DNA of 64,000 bases from Actinacidiphila yeochonensis CN732. Lineage in GTDB: Bacteria > Actinomycetota > Actinomycetes > Streptomycetales > Streptomycetaceae. Under the pieces are notes generated by a model, which searched no databases, had not been told where the DNA came from, and saw nothing but the letters and a program-made list of their open reading frames with translations. The position numbers and the translations under genes are program-made. The stretch spans positions 372,001 to 436,000 of the forward strand of contig NZ_JQNR01000004.1 of the NCBI RefSeq assembly GCF_000745345.1, given 5' to 3'. This document shows positions 1-7,646 of the stretch, piece by piece. Position 1 is the stretch's first letter. Each line of letters begins with the position of its first letter.

Positions 1-358
1 CGTGGCTGGCCTCGCGGACCGCCAGCACCGAGCAGAACATCGCGGCGCCGTCGAGCCCGAACGGCACCAGGTACTCCCAGCCGTTGGACAGGCCGAGGTT
101 CTGCTGCCCGAAGCCCACCAGCCCGTGGAAGGACAGGGCCGCGGCGACCGCGGCACAGCAGAAGAGCAGGACGTACGAGGCGCTGCCGTAGAGCGCCTCC
201 TTGCGCCGGCGCCGCTCCTCGCTGCGCTCCCACGAGTCGGTGGTCGCGTTGTCCGTGTCGGGGCGGCGGTTGCGGAACACGACGACGCAAGCCACCAGGA
301 CGATCAGGCCGATGGCGCCCGAGATCATCCAGTTCAGCGATATTCCGTCAAGTCTCAT
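1..358 (-). CDS. DUF2637 membrane protein (partial, cut by window edge)
   Basis: About 119 residues are visible from an ATG at 358; the C-terminus lies outside the window. A hydrophobic segment at roughly residues 10-28 is followed by a charged stretch rich in Arg and Glu, then a second hydrophobic segment (about 60-78) and the block WEYLVPFGLDGAAMFCSVLA with an adjoining REAS. This arrangement is characteristic of the actinobacterial DUF2637 family (SpdB-like integral membrane proteins found on plasmids and in chromosomes). Members may carry a C-terminal DNA-binding extension, which cannot be checked here. Its biochemical function is unknown. No Shine-Dalgarno sequence stands out upstream of the ATG, so the start is moderately certain. 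Confidence 0.7.
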   Translation of the reverse strand, partial: MRLDGISLNWMISGAIGLIVLVACVVVFRNRRPDTDNATTDSWERSEERRRRKEALYGSASYVLLFCCAAVAAALSFHGLVGFGQQNLGLSNGWEYLVPFGLDGAAMFCSVLAVREASH

Positions 359-538
359 ATGTGCGATTCCTCGTGTCGCTTCCGTCGCGCTCGGGCCGAG
401 GGACGGCCTACGAGCGACATCATTGCGAAGAGCGCGGGTAAGTGTGGACGTTATGGCCCGAAAGTCCGCCGGCGGTGCGCGCGGGTTCGAACTCTCGTCC
501 CAGAACTGTCGAGTTGAGCGAGATCGTAGCGCGGTCGC

Positions 539-1354
539 TCAGGCGGCGTCGGCCCGGTGTCCGATACGGCCCGCACCGCCCGCCCGCGGGCAGCCCGCGC
601 AGGCGCCGGCAGGGCTGAGAGTGTAGTAGAGGCAGCAGGCGAGCCGGGTCCGCGCGGTTCCGCCGGTGGTGCTGCCGCAGGACGGTCCGTCACCCCTCTG
701 GTGGAATCCGGCGGCACCGGACAGCGGCGGCGTGTCGCCCGGTAGCAGCGCCTGGAGTTCGGCCACCGCCCGCTCCTCCTCGCCCAGCAGCCGGGCGGCG
801 AACCACAGCCCCTCGGCGACCTCGTCGGCCACCAGCCCCCACAGGGCCCGCGGGCCGCGCCGCACCAGCGGGCGGAACGCGGCCAGCACCGGACCCGCGT
901 GCTCGGCGACCGCCGAGCGCAACTCCGCGCGCAGCGCGGCGGCGGAGGCGACCGGGCGGGCGTCGGGCAGCGCGGCCGCCGGATCGTCGGGCAGGCAGCC
1001 GAAGGCGCGGGGGAGCGCGGTGACCCGCCCGCTGTCGGGGTGGAACGACACGTCCTCCACCGGCAGCCGCGGCACCCGCCGCTGGAGGAACCAGGGAACC
1101 GTGAAGAGCAGGCACACCGGCCACAGGTACCGGTGCAGCGCCAGCGTCGCCGCGACGTCCGGGCGGGGCGCGCGGCCGTGCTCCAGGGCGAGCCGCTCGG
1201 TGTCGCGCGCCACGAACGCGGCCAGCGCCCGCCCGCCGGCCGCGATCTCGGCGGCGCGCGTCCAGCCGGCTCCCGAACGCGGTGGCGCCGCGGCGACCCG
1301 CAGGGCGGGCAGCACCGCGGCCAGGCGGTCGTACGATGCGCTGATCACTGGCAT
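539..1354 (-). CDS. FhuF-type (2Fe-2S) siderophore-iron reductase
   Basis: A protein of about 271 residues. The C-terminus carries the diagnostic FhuF cluster motif C-C-x10-C-x2-C (around residues 240, 241, 252 and 255), with the usual aromatic and basic residues between. The body is the Ala/Leu-rich helical ferric iron reductase-like domain (for example the segment WPVCLLFTVPWFLQ). Known members release iron from siderophores in the cytoplasm by reducing Fe(III). A palindrome resembling the DmdR/IdeR iron box abuts this ATG, so the gene is probably repressed when iron is sufficient. I chose the ATG at 1354 because the operator would otherwise lie inside the coding region. An in-frame ATG at 1375 is possible. 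Neither has a Shine-Dalgarno sequence, so translation may be leaderless. Confidence 0.8.
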   Translation of the reverse strand: MPVISASYDRLAAVLPALRVAAAPPRSGAGWTRAAEIAAGGRALAAFVARDTERLALEHGRAPRPDVAATLALHRYLWPVCLLFTVPWFLQRRVPRLPVEDVSFHPDSGRVTALPRAFGCLPDDPAAALPDARPVASAAALRAELRSAVAEHAGPVLAAFRPLVRRGPRALWGLVADEVAEGLWFAARLLGEEERAVAELQALLPGDTPPLSGAAGFHQRGDGPSCGSTTGGTARTRLACCLYYTLSPAGACAGCPRAGGAGRIGHRADAA

Positions 1355-1367
1355 GGTAAGGCTTACC
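1355..1367. promoter_or_regulatory. iron-box-like palindrome at the fhuF-like start
   Basis: GGTAAG-G-CTTACC is a perfect 13-bp palindrome directly upstream of the ATG at 1354. Extended outwards it matches about 13 of 19 positions of the DmdR1/IdeR/DtxR consensus, which is a palindrome with an AGGNTNNNCTNACCT-type core. On the minus strand TAAGGT inside the site could serve as a -10 element for a nearly leaderless transcript. The assignment as an iron box is inferred from the match and from the iron-linked gene beside it. Confidence 0.6.
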
Positions 1368-1540
1368 TTAGCCATCAAAATCGGGGTTTACGCTAACCGC
1401 AGTACTCCGTTCGGGTGCGGCCGTCGCACGGGCGCGTCCGCCGGAGAGGGCGGGGCGCACGGCGCCGAGGGCGCGCACGGCGCCGAAGCCGGCGCAGCCG
1501 GCCGGCGGCCGCCGACGGTCGGCGGTGGCGGGCCCTGATG

Positions 1541-1570
1541 GACCTGGATGGACCTGGACGGACCTGGACG
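1541..1570. repeat. three tandem 10-bp units (GACCTGGAYG)
   Basis: Three head-to-tail copies of GACCTGGATG or GACCTGGACG lie in the leader region between the FhuF-like gene and the GntR gene, about 85 bp before the chosen GntR start. They might be a direct-repeat binding site, but nothing else supports that. Confidence 0.5.
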
Positions 1571-1655
1571 GCCTTCGACCGGCCCGAAGCGGAACGTGAC
1601 GGAACACGTCAGAGCCCGATGGACCCGATGGAACCCAAGGAGAGGGGCGCGACCG

Positions 1656-2417
1656 GTGGAGTCAGCCGAGCCTGCCGCCGCGTACGGACGGCTGCCGGAG
1701 CAGGCGGGCCGTCCTGCTGACCGTCGCGCGCCGGACGCCGGACCGGGGCCGGAGGCAGCTGCCGGGCCGGGCGCCCCGTCGGAGCGTCCGCCGGCCCGGC
1801 TGCCCGAGCGGCTGTCCGTGCGCGACCAGGTGGTGGACGCGCTGCGGTCCGCGCTGGTGCGCGGTGAACTGGCACCCGGCAACGTCTACTCCGCGCCGGA
1901 GCTGGCCGGACGCTACGGGGTGTCGGCGACGCCGGTGCGCGAGGCGATGCAGCTGCTGGCCCGCGAGGGCGCGGTGGAGGTGCTGCCCAACCGCGGCTTC
2001 CGCGTCGCCGAGTACACCGCTCGCGACGTCGCCGAGCTGGCCGAGGTGCGGGCACTGCTGGAGGTGCCGGTACTGGTGCGGCTGGCCGGCAGCCGGCCGT
2101 TCGACCACTGGGCGCCGCTGGGTCCGCTGGCCGCCGCCGCGGCCGACGCCGCCGCCCGCGGCGACCGGGGCGTGTACGGCGAGGCCGACCGGGCCTTCCA
2201 CCAGGCCCTGCTCGGCGGCTGCGGCAACCAGCGGCTGCTGGCCGTGGCGGACGAGATGCACCGCAGGGCGCAGTGGCCGGCGCTGCTCGCCGCCGCGCCG
2301 CCCCGGGCCGGCGGCCTCGCCGCGGCGGCGGCCGAGCACTTCGCCCTGCTGGGAGCGCTGTCCTGCGGCGACCTGGAGCGGGTGGAACGCCTGGCCCGAG
2401 CCCACCTCGGCTGCTGA
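1656..2417 (+). CDS. GntR-family (FadR/FCD-type) transcriptional regulator
   Basis: A protein of 253 residues. The winged-helix GntR domain occupies about residues 50-120 (SVRDQVVDALRSALVRGEL, then YGVSATPVREAMQLLAREGAV, ending NRGFRVAEYT). It is followed by an all-helical FCD-like ligand domain with the segments DRAFHQALLGGCGN and AAAEHFALLGAL. FCD-subfamily regulators are usually repressors that sense carboxylic acids or related metabolites; the effector cannot be read here. The GTG at 1656 was chosen because AAGGAGAGG lies about 11 bases upstream. The open frame extends further 5' but there only encodes low-complexity sequence. The first 45 or so residues are Ala/Pro-rich and probably disordered. 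The gene stands alone, and its target may be itself or a distant operon. Confidence 0.85.
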   Translation: MESAEPAAAYGRLPEQAGRPADRRAPDAGPGPEAAAGPGAPSERPPARLPERLSVRDQVVDALRSALVRGELAPGNVYSAPELAGRYGVSATPVREAMQLLAREGAVEVLPNRGFRVAEYTARDVAELAEVRALLEVPVLVRLAGSRPFDHWAPLGPLAAAAADAAARGDRGVYGEADRAFHQALLGGCGNQRLLAVADEMHRRAQWPALLAAAPPRAGGLAAAAAEHFALLGALSCGDLERVERLARAHLGC

Positions 2418-2590
2418 CCCGGCCGAGGGCGCCCGGCCGGTAGCGGTGTCCGGACCGGGGCGCCGTGGCGCACACGGCCGGTGGGCGGGGTTCGGGCCAT
2501 GGGACGGGGCCGCTGGTTCCGGCCGCGGCCACGTCATCGACGGGCCGTCAGCCGCGGGCCATGCGGGGAGCCGACCCGCGCCTGCCCCCC

Positions 2591-2633
2591 GGTTCCACGG
2601 GGGAGCCGACCCGCGCCACCCCCCGTGGAAACC
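2591..2633. terminator. stem-loop between convergent genes
   Basis: GGTTCCACGGGGG and its near-exact inverted copy (one extra A) enclose about 16 bases, giving a GC-rich hairpin 174 bp after the GntR stop. There is no U-tract, as is usual for Streptomyces terminators. Confidence 0.5.
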
Positions 2634-2667
2634 GGCGCCGCCCGGACCCGCCGGCCCAAGTTCCACA

Positions 2668-2842
2668 GGACACGGGACACGGGACACGGGACACGGGACA
2701 CGGGACACGGGACACGGGACACGGGACACGGGACACGGGACACGGGACACGGGACACGGGACACGGGACACGGGACACGGGACACGGGACACGGGACACG
2801 GGACACGGGACACGGGACACGGGACACGGGACACGGGACACG
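2668..2842. repeat. 25 perfect tandem copies of a 7-bp unit (GGACACG)
   Basis: The run is exactly 175 bp of uninterrupted GGACACG units, starting 250 bp after the GntR stop and ending one base before the TAG stop of the convergent TPR-like gene. Because 7 is not a multiple of 3, every frame cycles through a heptapeptide (GHGTRDT on the plus strand, PCPVSRV on the minus strand). This produces long open frames that are not genes. The perfection of the array suggests recent slippage expansion; copy number should vary between strains. Confidence 0.98.
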
Positions 2843-2843
2843 G

Positions 2844-3614
2844 CTACGCCGACAGTGCCGACGCCAGCCAGGTCGGGACGCCGCCCAGGAGCTCGTGGAG
2901 GCGGGCTGCCTCGGACCGCAGCCGTTCGCTCTCGGCCGCGTCGGCGGTGACCTCGGCCAGGGCGAGCAGGGCCGGGGCCGTACCGACGACGTGGCCGAGC
3001 GAGACGCGGATGCGCAGGGACTCCGCGAAGCCGTGGCGGGCCTCGGCGAGGTCGCCCTCGGCGGCGGCCAGCCCGGCCAGGTGCCGCCAGGTGGAGGAGG
3101 TCAGGAGGACGTCGCCGTGGGCGACCGCGCCCGCGTGCGCCTTGCGGTAGGCGGCCCGGGCGGCGGCCGGGTTGGCCGCCAGGTTCTCGGCGACCAGCCC
3201 CCGCCGGAAGTCCAGCAGCGGGCGTCCGGCGGCCCCGGGACCCAGCAGCGCGGCGCCCCGTCCGAACGCCGAACGGGCCTCGTCGGAGCGGTCCCGCACC
3301 GAGAAGAGCGTCGCCGCGTAGGCCAGGTAGCCGCGTTCGGAGGCCGCCGCGCCGCGCTGCTGGTCGGTGTGGGCCATGGCCTCCGCCGTCCGCAGCGCGT
3401 CCTCGGCCTCCGCCCAGCCCTCGACCAGGTACAGGCACGCCTCCACCAGCAGTGACGCCCGGGTCAGCGCCGCCCCGGCGTCCTCCGTGCTGCGGGGGGC
3501 CAGCAGCGCCGCCGCCTCCGTCCAGCAGCCGCGTGCCCGCAGCCGCCATACGTCCGGTACATCCGGTACGTCCGGTGCCCCGGCCGCCGAATCCGACAGG
3601 ACGGTGTCCGCCAC
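2844..3614 (-). CDS. TPR-like helical-repeat protein, function unknown
   Basis: A protein of 256 residues, almost entirely helical and Ala/Leu/Arg-rich, with the spacing of tetratricopeptide-type repeats (for example AFGRGAALLG, AAYRKAHAGAVAHGDVLLTSS, LAEARHGFAESLRIR). No catalytic motif or membrane segment is visible. It resembles the C-terminal TPR part of actinobacterial regulators but has no DNA-binding domain here. The GTG at 3614 was preferred to the upstream ATG at 3839 because GGGGGAG lies 5 bases before it, and because the upstream extension is translated from a regulatory-looking palindrome. The stop codon is one base from the 7-bp tandem array, so any expansion there alters the 3' end of the mRNA rather than the protein. 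Confidence 0.7.
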   Translation of the reverse strand: MADTVLSDSAAGAPDVPDVPDVWRLRARGCWTEAAALLAPRSTEDAGAALTRASLLVEACLYLVEGWAEAEDALRTAEAMAHTDQQRGAAASERGYLAYAATLFSVRDRSDEARSAFGRGAALLGPGAAGRPLLDFRRGLVAENLAANPAAARAAYRKAHAGAVAHGDVLLTSSTWRHLAGLAAAEGDLAEARHGFAESLRIRVSLGHVVGTAPALLALAEVTADAAESERLRSEAARLHELLGGVPTWLASALSA

Positions 3615-3819
3615 AGCATCTCCCCCAAGCGCGTCGTCGGGCCAAAGCGAGCGTGCGAGTGCAGTGCCTGCCACGTGCGCGGGTGCCGCCGCGTGCGGGC
3701 ACGGCCGCCGGCGCTCCCTCGCGCTGTGTCCACGCCGTGTCCACGTCGGGTGCGCGTGCGGTTGGCGGAAAGTCCAGCACGCCCACCGGGTCCGCGCCAA
3801 GGGGTAGGCGAGGGTTCTT

Positions 3820-3839
3820 GTGAAAGAGATCACTTTCAC
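3820..3839. promoter_or_regulatory. operator-like palindrome (GTGAAAG-N6-CTTTCAC)
   Basis: A perfect 7-bp inverted repeat with a 6-bp spacer, in a short AT-richer patch about 205 bp upstream of the TPR-like start and 57 bp past the PucR gene stop. It has the size of a dimeric repressor site. The cognate regulator is unknown. Confidence 0.5.
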
Positions 3840-3895
3840 GAGGTCGGTCGACGGGCCCCGTCCGGCGCCCCGCCGCGGGCCGGGACCGGGTGTGG

Positions 3896-5749
3896 TCAGC
3901 TCATTCGCAGCGCGAGGAAGAAGTCCAGCTTGTCCTCCAGCCGGGAAAGGTCGCGGCCGGTGAGCTGCTCGATCCGGCCGACGCGATAGCGCAGCGTGTT
4001 GACGTGCAGGTGCAGCCGGGTGGCGCAGCGGGTCCAGGAGCCGTCGCAGTCGAGGAACGCCTCCAGCGTCGGGATCAGCTCCGCCCGGTGCCGCCGGTCG
4101 TACTCCCGCAGCGGGTCCAGCAGGCGGGCGGTGAAGGCCAGTCGGACGTCGTCGGGCACGAACGGCAGCAGCAGCACGTGCGAGGCCAGCTCGTCGTGCC
4201 CGGCCGCGCTGACCGGGCCGGGCCGGGCCGCCGCCACCCGCCGGGCGTGCCGCGCCTCCTCCAGCGCGCCGCGCAGGCCCTCGGGGGAGTGCACCGGGGC
4301 GCTCACGCCGATGGTCAGCCGGCCGTCCTCACCCAGGCCGCGCGCCAGCGGCCCGCGAACGGCCGCCAGCAGCCGCTCGGCACGCAGCCGTTCGGGCCCT
4401 GCCTCCGCCCCGGCCTCGGGCGCTGCCGCCGGCCCGCCTTCCGTGCCCGCCGCCGGTCCTGCTTCCGTGCCGCCGGACGCGGCGCCGCCCAGGACATCTC
4501 CTGGGACGTCCCCCGCGCCGGCCTCCGTACCAGCCTCCGTGCCCGTCCCCGCCTCGGCTTCCGGTCCTTCCGGCCCTTCCGGCTCTTCCGGGCGCGGGTC
4601 TCCGGGGGCGGACGCCGGACGCGGAAGCAGGGGCACCAGGGCCATCGCCCGACCCTCCGCGGTGGTGACCGCCACCCGGTCCGACGGCTGCGGTCCCGCG
4701 TCGGACGGTTCGGCCAGCAACTCCTCCAGCAGCGCCCGCGCGGACGGCCCCGACGGCACCGCGCCGTCGGCCCAGTCCACCCGGGCCACCACGACCTGCC
4801 AGCACGGCACCCGGTCCGTGCCCGGCACCAGTATCGGCTGGGCGGCTCGCAGCCGAGCCCCGGTCTCGGCGGCCGGGGCGCCGCTCGCGACCAGGTCGAA
4901 GACCTCCGCGGCCAGCCGCCGCCGCACCGTGCGGGCGGCGTCCCGGCGCTCCCGCTCCACCGCGATCAGCCGGCACACCCCGTCCAGCAGGTCGAGGCGC
5001 TCGGCGGGCCACTCGCCCGCGTCCGCCTCCACCGCCAGGAACCAGTCCGACAGCACCGTCTCGCGCACATCCGCGTCCGGGTCGCCCGCGCGGACCGGGA
5101 AGAGGGAGTAGACGCGGCCCTGCACCGCCACCCGGTAGGGGCCCGGGCGGCCGGTGCGGCGCGCGGCCTGCTGGGCGCCGGCGAGTTCGGCGCGCACCGG
5201 CGCGGGGAGCTGCCGCTCGGCGCCGGCGACCCCGCGCCCGGTGGACGACAGCACCCACGCCCGCAGGTCGAGGTCCGTGCTGAGCAGGTCCAGGACCGCG
5301 CCGGGGCCGGAGCCGCCCGGGCCGGGCGCCATCAGCCGCCGGTGCCGGTCCACCAGCGCCGCCAGGTCGCCGGCCCGTTCGCCGGACACGCGCCGCAGGA
5401 CGTACTCGGTGACGGTCGCGAACGCCACCCGCTCGTCGACGGCGAACAGCGGCAGGCCGTGCCGCGCGCAGGCGTCCACCAGGTCCTGCGGGATCGCCCC
5501 CACGCCGGCCTCCCCGGCGCCCAGCGCGGCCACCCCGGCCGCCGCCAGCACCCGCGCGAACGGCTCGGAGTCGGCAGGGGAGTGCCGCCAGGCCATACCG
5601 GTGAGGACCAGCTCGCCGCCGGAGAGGTAGCGGCTGGGGCCGTGCAGGTCGGTGGTCATCACACCCCGCACCGCGCGGTCCAGCTCCGCCTCGCCACCCA
5701 GCAGTCGCAGGCCGAGGACCTCGGCCTCCAGCAGTGCGCGCAGCCGCAT
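3896..5749 (-). CDS. PucR-family purine catabolism regulator
   Basis: A protein of 617 residues. The N-terminal PucR domain is recognisable in the first 120 or so residues (VRGVMTTDLHGPSRYLSGGE, then a P-loop-free alpha/beta fold). The central region is long and variable, with an expanded Glu/Gly/Pro-rich insert (roughly residues 390-460). The C-terminus has the HTH_30 helix-turn-helix typical of PucR/CdaR activators (LHLHVNTLRYRVGRIEQLTG), near residues 575-600. The ATG at 5749 has GAGGAGG upstream. The gene is divergent from the xanthine dehydrogenase operon, separated by 537 bp. This is the usual arrangement for regulation of purine or uric-acid catabolism, so the adjacent operon is the probable target. 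The effector (an intermediate such as allantoin or xanthine in relatives) is not known here. Confidence 0.9.
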   Translation of the reverse strand: MRLRALLEAEVLGLRLLGGEAELDRAVRGVMTTDLHGPSRYLSGGELVLTGMAWRHSPADSEPFARVLAAAGVAALGAGEAGVGAIPQDLVDACARHGLPLFAVDERVAFATVTEYVLRRVSGERAGDLAALVDRHRRLMAPGPGGSGPGAVLDLLSTDLDLRAWVLSSTGRGVAGAERQLPAPVRAELAGAQQAARRTGRPGPYRVAVQGRVYSLFPVRAGDPDADVRETVLSDWFLAVEADAGEWPAERLDLLDGVCRLIAVERERRDAARTVRRRLAAEVFDLVASGAPAAETGARLRAAQPILVPGTDRVPCWQVVVARVDWADGAVPSGPSARALLEELLAEPSDAGPQPSDRVAVTTAEGRAMALVPLLPRPASAPGDPRPEEPEGPEGPEAEAGTGTEAGTEAGAGDVPGDVLGGAASGGTEAGPAAGTEGGPAAAPEAGAEAGPERLRAERLLAAVRGPLARGLGEDGRLTIGVSAPVHSPEGLRGALEEARHARRVAAARPGPVSAAGHDELASHVLLLPFVPDDVRLAFTARLLDPLREYDRRHRAELIPTLEAFLDCDGSWTRCATRLHLHVNTLRYRVGRIEQLTGRDLSRLEDKLDFFLALRMS

Positions 5750-6286
5750 GCGCCGGCCCTCCTCACCCGACGGCGCCGCCCGGCGGCGCCCGTCCTCGTC
5801 CTTCTTCTGCCCTGCCGCCCGGCTCCGCCCGGCTCCCACCCGTTCCGGCCGCCGGTCGCGGGGCCGTGGAGGGCCTGCCCGGGGCCGGGCGAGGCGTCCG
5901 CCCGGAGGTCCCCGGCGGGTTCCTCCGGGAGTGTGCGGTACCGGTGTTACCCGTGCGATGCGTCGGCGTTTCGCCCCCGCTCCCTTTCGGAGGAATGTAC
6001 AAGACCGGGCCGCGGACCGCCCAAACGGTTCAGGTGTTCGGTGACTGCACCCGGACGGCCCAGCAGCCGTGTACTTGGGGCACGCCGCGTGAACAGGTCA
6101 TGGGACAGCCCGGGCCCGGGCCACCCGCGGGCCGGTTCCGGCAGCACCCCGCCGTACCCGCCGTACCCGCCGTACCCGCCGTACCCGCAGCACCCGCAGC
6201 ACCCGCCCGAGCCCGCCCGTACCCGCCGTACGGCGACCCGGCCCGCGACGGACACGGCCCCCGCCGTACCGAGAAGGGACGACGCC
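5750..6286. other. intergenic region between pucR-like gene and xdh operon
   Basis: This 537-bp divergent spacer should hold both promoters. I see no convincing -35/-10 pair. The 3' half is low-complexity, with 9-bp tandem repeats, and a GAGAAGGG Shine-Dalgarno-like sequence precedes the ATG at 6287. Confidence 0.5.
6151..6204. repeat. 9-bp tandem repeats (GCCGTACCC x4, GCAGCACCC x2)
   Basis: Six consecutive 9-bp units lie 82 bp before the xanthine dehydrogenase operon: four of GCCGTACCC followed by two of GCAGCACCC. They are part of the untranslated leader or promoter region. No function can be assigned. Confidence 0.9.
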
Positions 6287-7177
6287 ATGGAGTTCCTGCG
6301 CCCCGCCACCTGGCAGGAGGCGCTCGCCGCCAAGGCCGAGCACCCCGACGCGGTGCCGATCGCCGGCGGCACGGACGTCATGGTCGAGATCAACTTCGAC
6401 CACCGCCGGCCCCGCCACCTGCTGGACCTCGGCCGGATCGGGGAGCTCGCGGAGTGGGAGGACGCCGGGGACGCCGTCCGGCTGGGCGCTGCCGTGCCGT
6501 ACACGAGGATCATCGAGCGGCTGGGCGGGCGGCTGCCCGGGCTGGCACAGGCCGCCCGCACCGTCGCCTCGCCGCAGATCCGCAACCGGGGCGGCGTCGG
6601 CGGCAACCTCGGCACCGCCTCCCCGGCCGGCGACGCGCACCCGGCGCTGCTGGCCGCCGGGGCGGAGGTGGAGGCGGAGTCGGCGCACGGCACCCGGATG
6701 ATCCCGATCGACGCGTTCTACACCGGCGTCAAGCGCAACGCGCTGCGGCCCGAGGAGCTGATCCGCGCCGTCCACGTCCGCCGGGCGACCGGGCCGCAGT
6801 CCTTCTCCAAGGTCGGCACCCGCAACGCGATGGTGATCGCCGTCTGCGCGTTCGCCGTCGCGCTGCACCCGGCGGCCCGGCGGGTGCGCACCGGCATCGG
6901 GTCGGCCGCGCCGACCCCGGTACGGGCGGTCGCCGCCGAGGAGTTCCTGGCCGCCGCGCTCGACGAGGCCGGCCTGTGGGAGAGCCGCGGACCGCTGCCG
7001 CCCTCGCTGGCCGGGCGGTACGCGGCGCTGGCGGCCGGCGCCGCCAACCCCATCGACGACGTGCGCGGCACCGCCGCGTACCGCCGCCACGCGCTGGGCG
7101 TGCTGGCCCGGCGCACCCTCGCGTGGAGCTGGCAGCAGTACCGGGACGGACGAGAGGGGAGCACGGCATGCGGGTGA
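6287..7177 (+). CDS. xanthine dehydrogenase FAD-binding subunit
   Basis: A protein of 296 residues of the CoxM/XdhB (subunit M) family, which carries FAD in the three-subunit molybdenum hydroxylases. The FAD-binding signatures are present: PIAGGTDVMVE (about residues 24-34) and QIRNRGGVGGNLGTASPAGD (about 97-116). The C-terminal CO_dehydrogenase flavoprotein domain follows (RVRTGIGSAAPTPVRA). FAD passes electrons from the iron-sulfur subunit to NAD+ or another acceptor during oxidation of hypoxanthine and xanthine to urate. It is the first gene of the operon; its stop overlaps the start of the iron-sulfur subunit by 10 bases, indicating translational coupling. The ATG at 6287 has a GAGAAGGG sequence at a suitable distance. 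Confidence 0.92.
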   Translation: MEFLRPATWQEALAAKAEHPDAVPIAGGTDVMVEINFDHRRPRHLLDLGRIGELAEWEDAGDAVRLGAAVPYTRIIERLGGRLPGLAQAARTVASPQIRNRGGVGGNLGTASPAGDAHPALLAAGAEVEAESAHGTRMIPIDAFYTGVKRNALRPEELIRAVHVRRATGPQSFSKVGTRNAMVIAVCAFAVALHPAARRVRTGIGSAAPTPVRAVAAEEFLAAALDEAGLWESRGPLPPSLAGRYAALAAGAANPIDDVRGTAAYRRHALGVLARRTLAWSWQQYRDGREGSTACG

Positions 7178-7644
7178 CGTTCACCGTCAACGGCCGCGGA
7201 CAGACCGCCGACGACGTGTGGGAGGGCGAGAGCCTGCTGTTCGTGCTGCGCGAGCGGCTCGGCCTGCCGGGCTCCAAGAACGCCTGCGAACAGGGCGAGT
7301 GCGGGTCGTGCACGGTCCGCCTGGACGGTGTGCCGGTCTGCTCCTGCCTGGTCGCGGCCGGGCAGGCCGAGGGCCGGGAGGTGCTGACCGTGGAGGGGCT
7401 GGCCGGGCCGGACGGCACGCTGTCCGTCGTCCAGCAGGCGTTCCTGGACGCCGGCGCCGTCCAGTGCGGCTTCTGCACCCCCGGGCTGCTGGTCGCGGCC
7501 GACGAGCTGCTGGAGCGCGACCCCTCGCCCGGCGACGGCGACATCCGCGAGGCGCTGTCGGGCAACCTGTGCCGCTGCACCGGCTACGAGAAGATCCTCG
7601 ACGCTGTCCGCCTCGCGGCCGCCCGCACGGAACAGGCGGTGTGA
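7168..7644 (+). CDS. xanthine dehydrogenase (2Fe-2S) subunit
   Basis: A protein of 158 residues with both cluster-binding regions of the CoxS/XdhC-type small subunit. The N-terminal plant-ferredoxin-like motif is CEQGECGSCTVRLDGVPVC (about residues 39-57). The C-terminal helical domain has CGFCTPG and CRCTGY (about 100 and 132). It relays electrons from the molybdopterin subunit to the FAD subunit. It overlaps the previous gene by 10 bases and ends two bases before the next start, so the three subunits form a tight operon. The length is normal for the family. Confidence 0.93.
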   Translation: MRVTFTVNGRGQTADDVWEGESLLFVLRERLGLPGSKNACEQGECGSCTVRLDGVPVCSCLVAAGQAEGREVLTVEGLAGPDGTLSVVQQAFLDAGAVQCGFCTPGLLVAADELLERDPSPGDGDIREALSGNLCRCTGYEKILDAVRLAAARTEQAV

Positions 7645-7646
7645 CC

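Noticed and set aside
2668..2842. Possible CRISPR array
   Set aside because: The units are 7 bp and contiguous with no spacers.
2534..2843. Long open frames on both strands encoding GHGTRDT or PCPVSRV heptapeptide repeats
   Set aside because: They are translations of the 7-bp tandem array. They stay open only because the unit contains no stop in any frame, and the flanks show no protein features.
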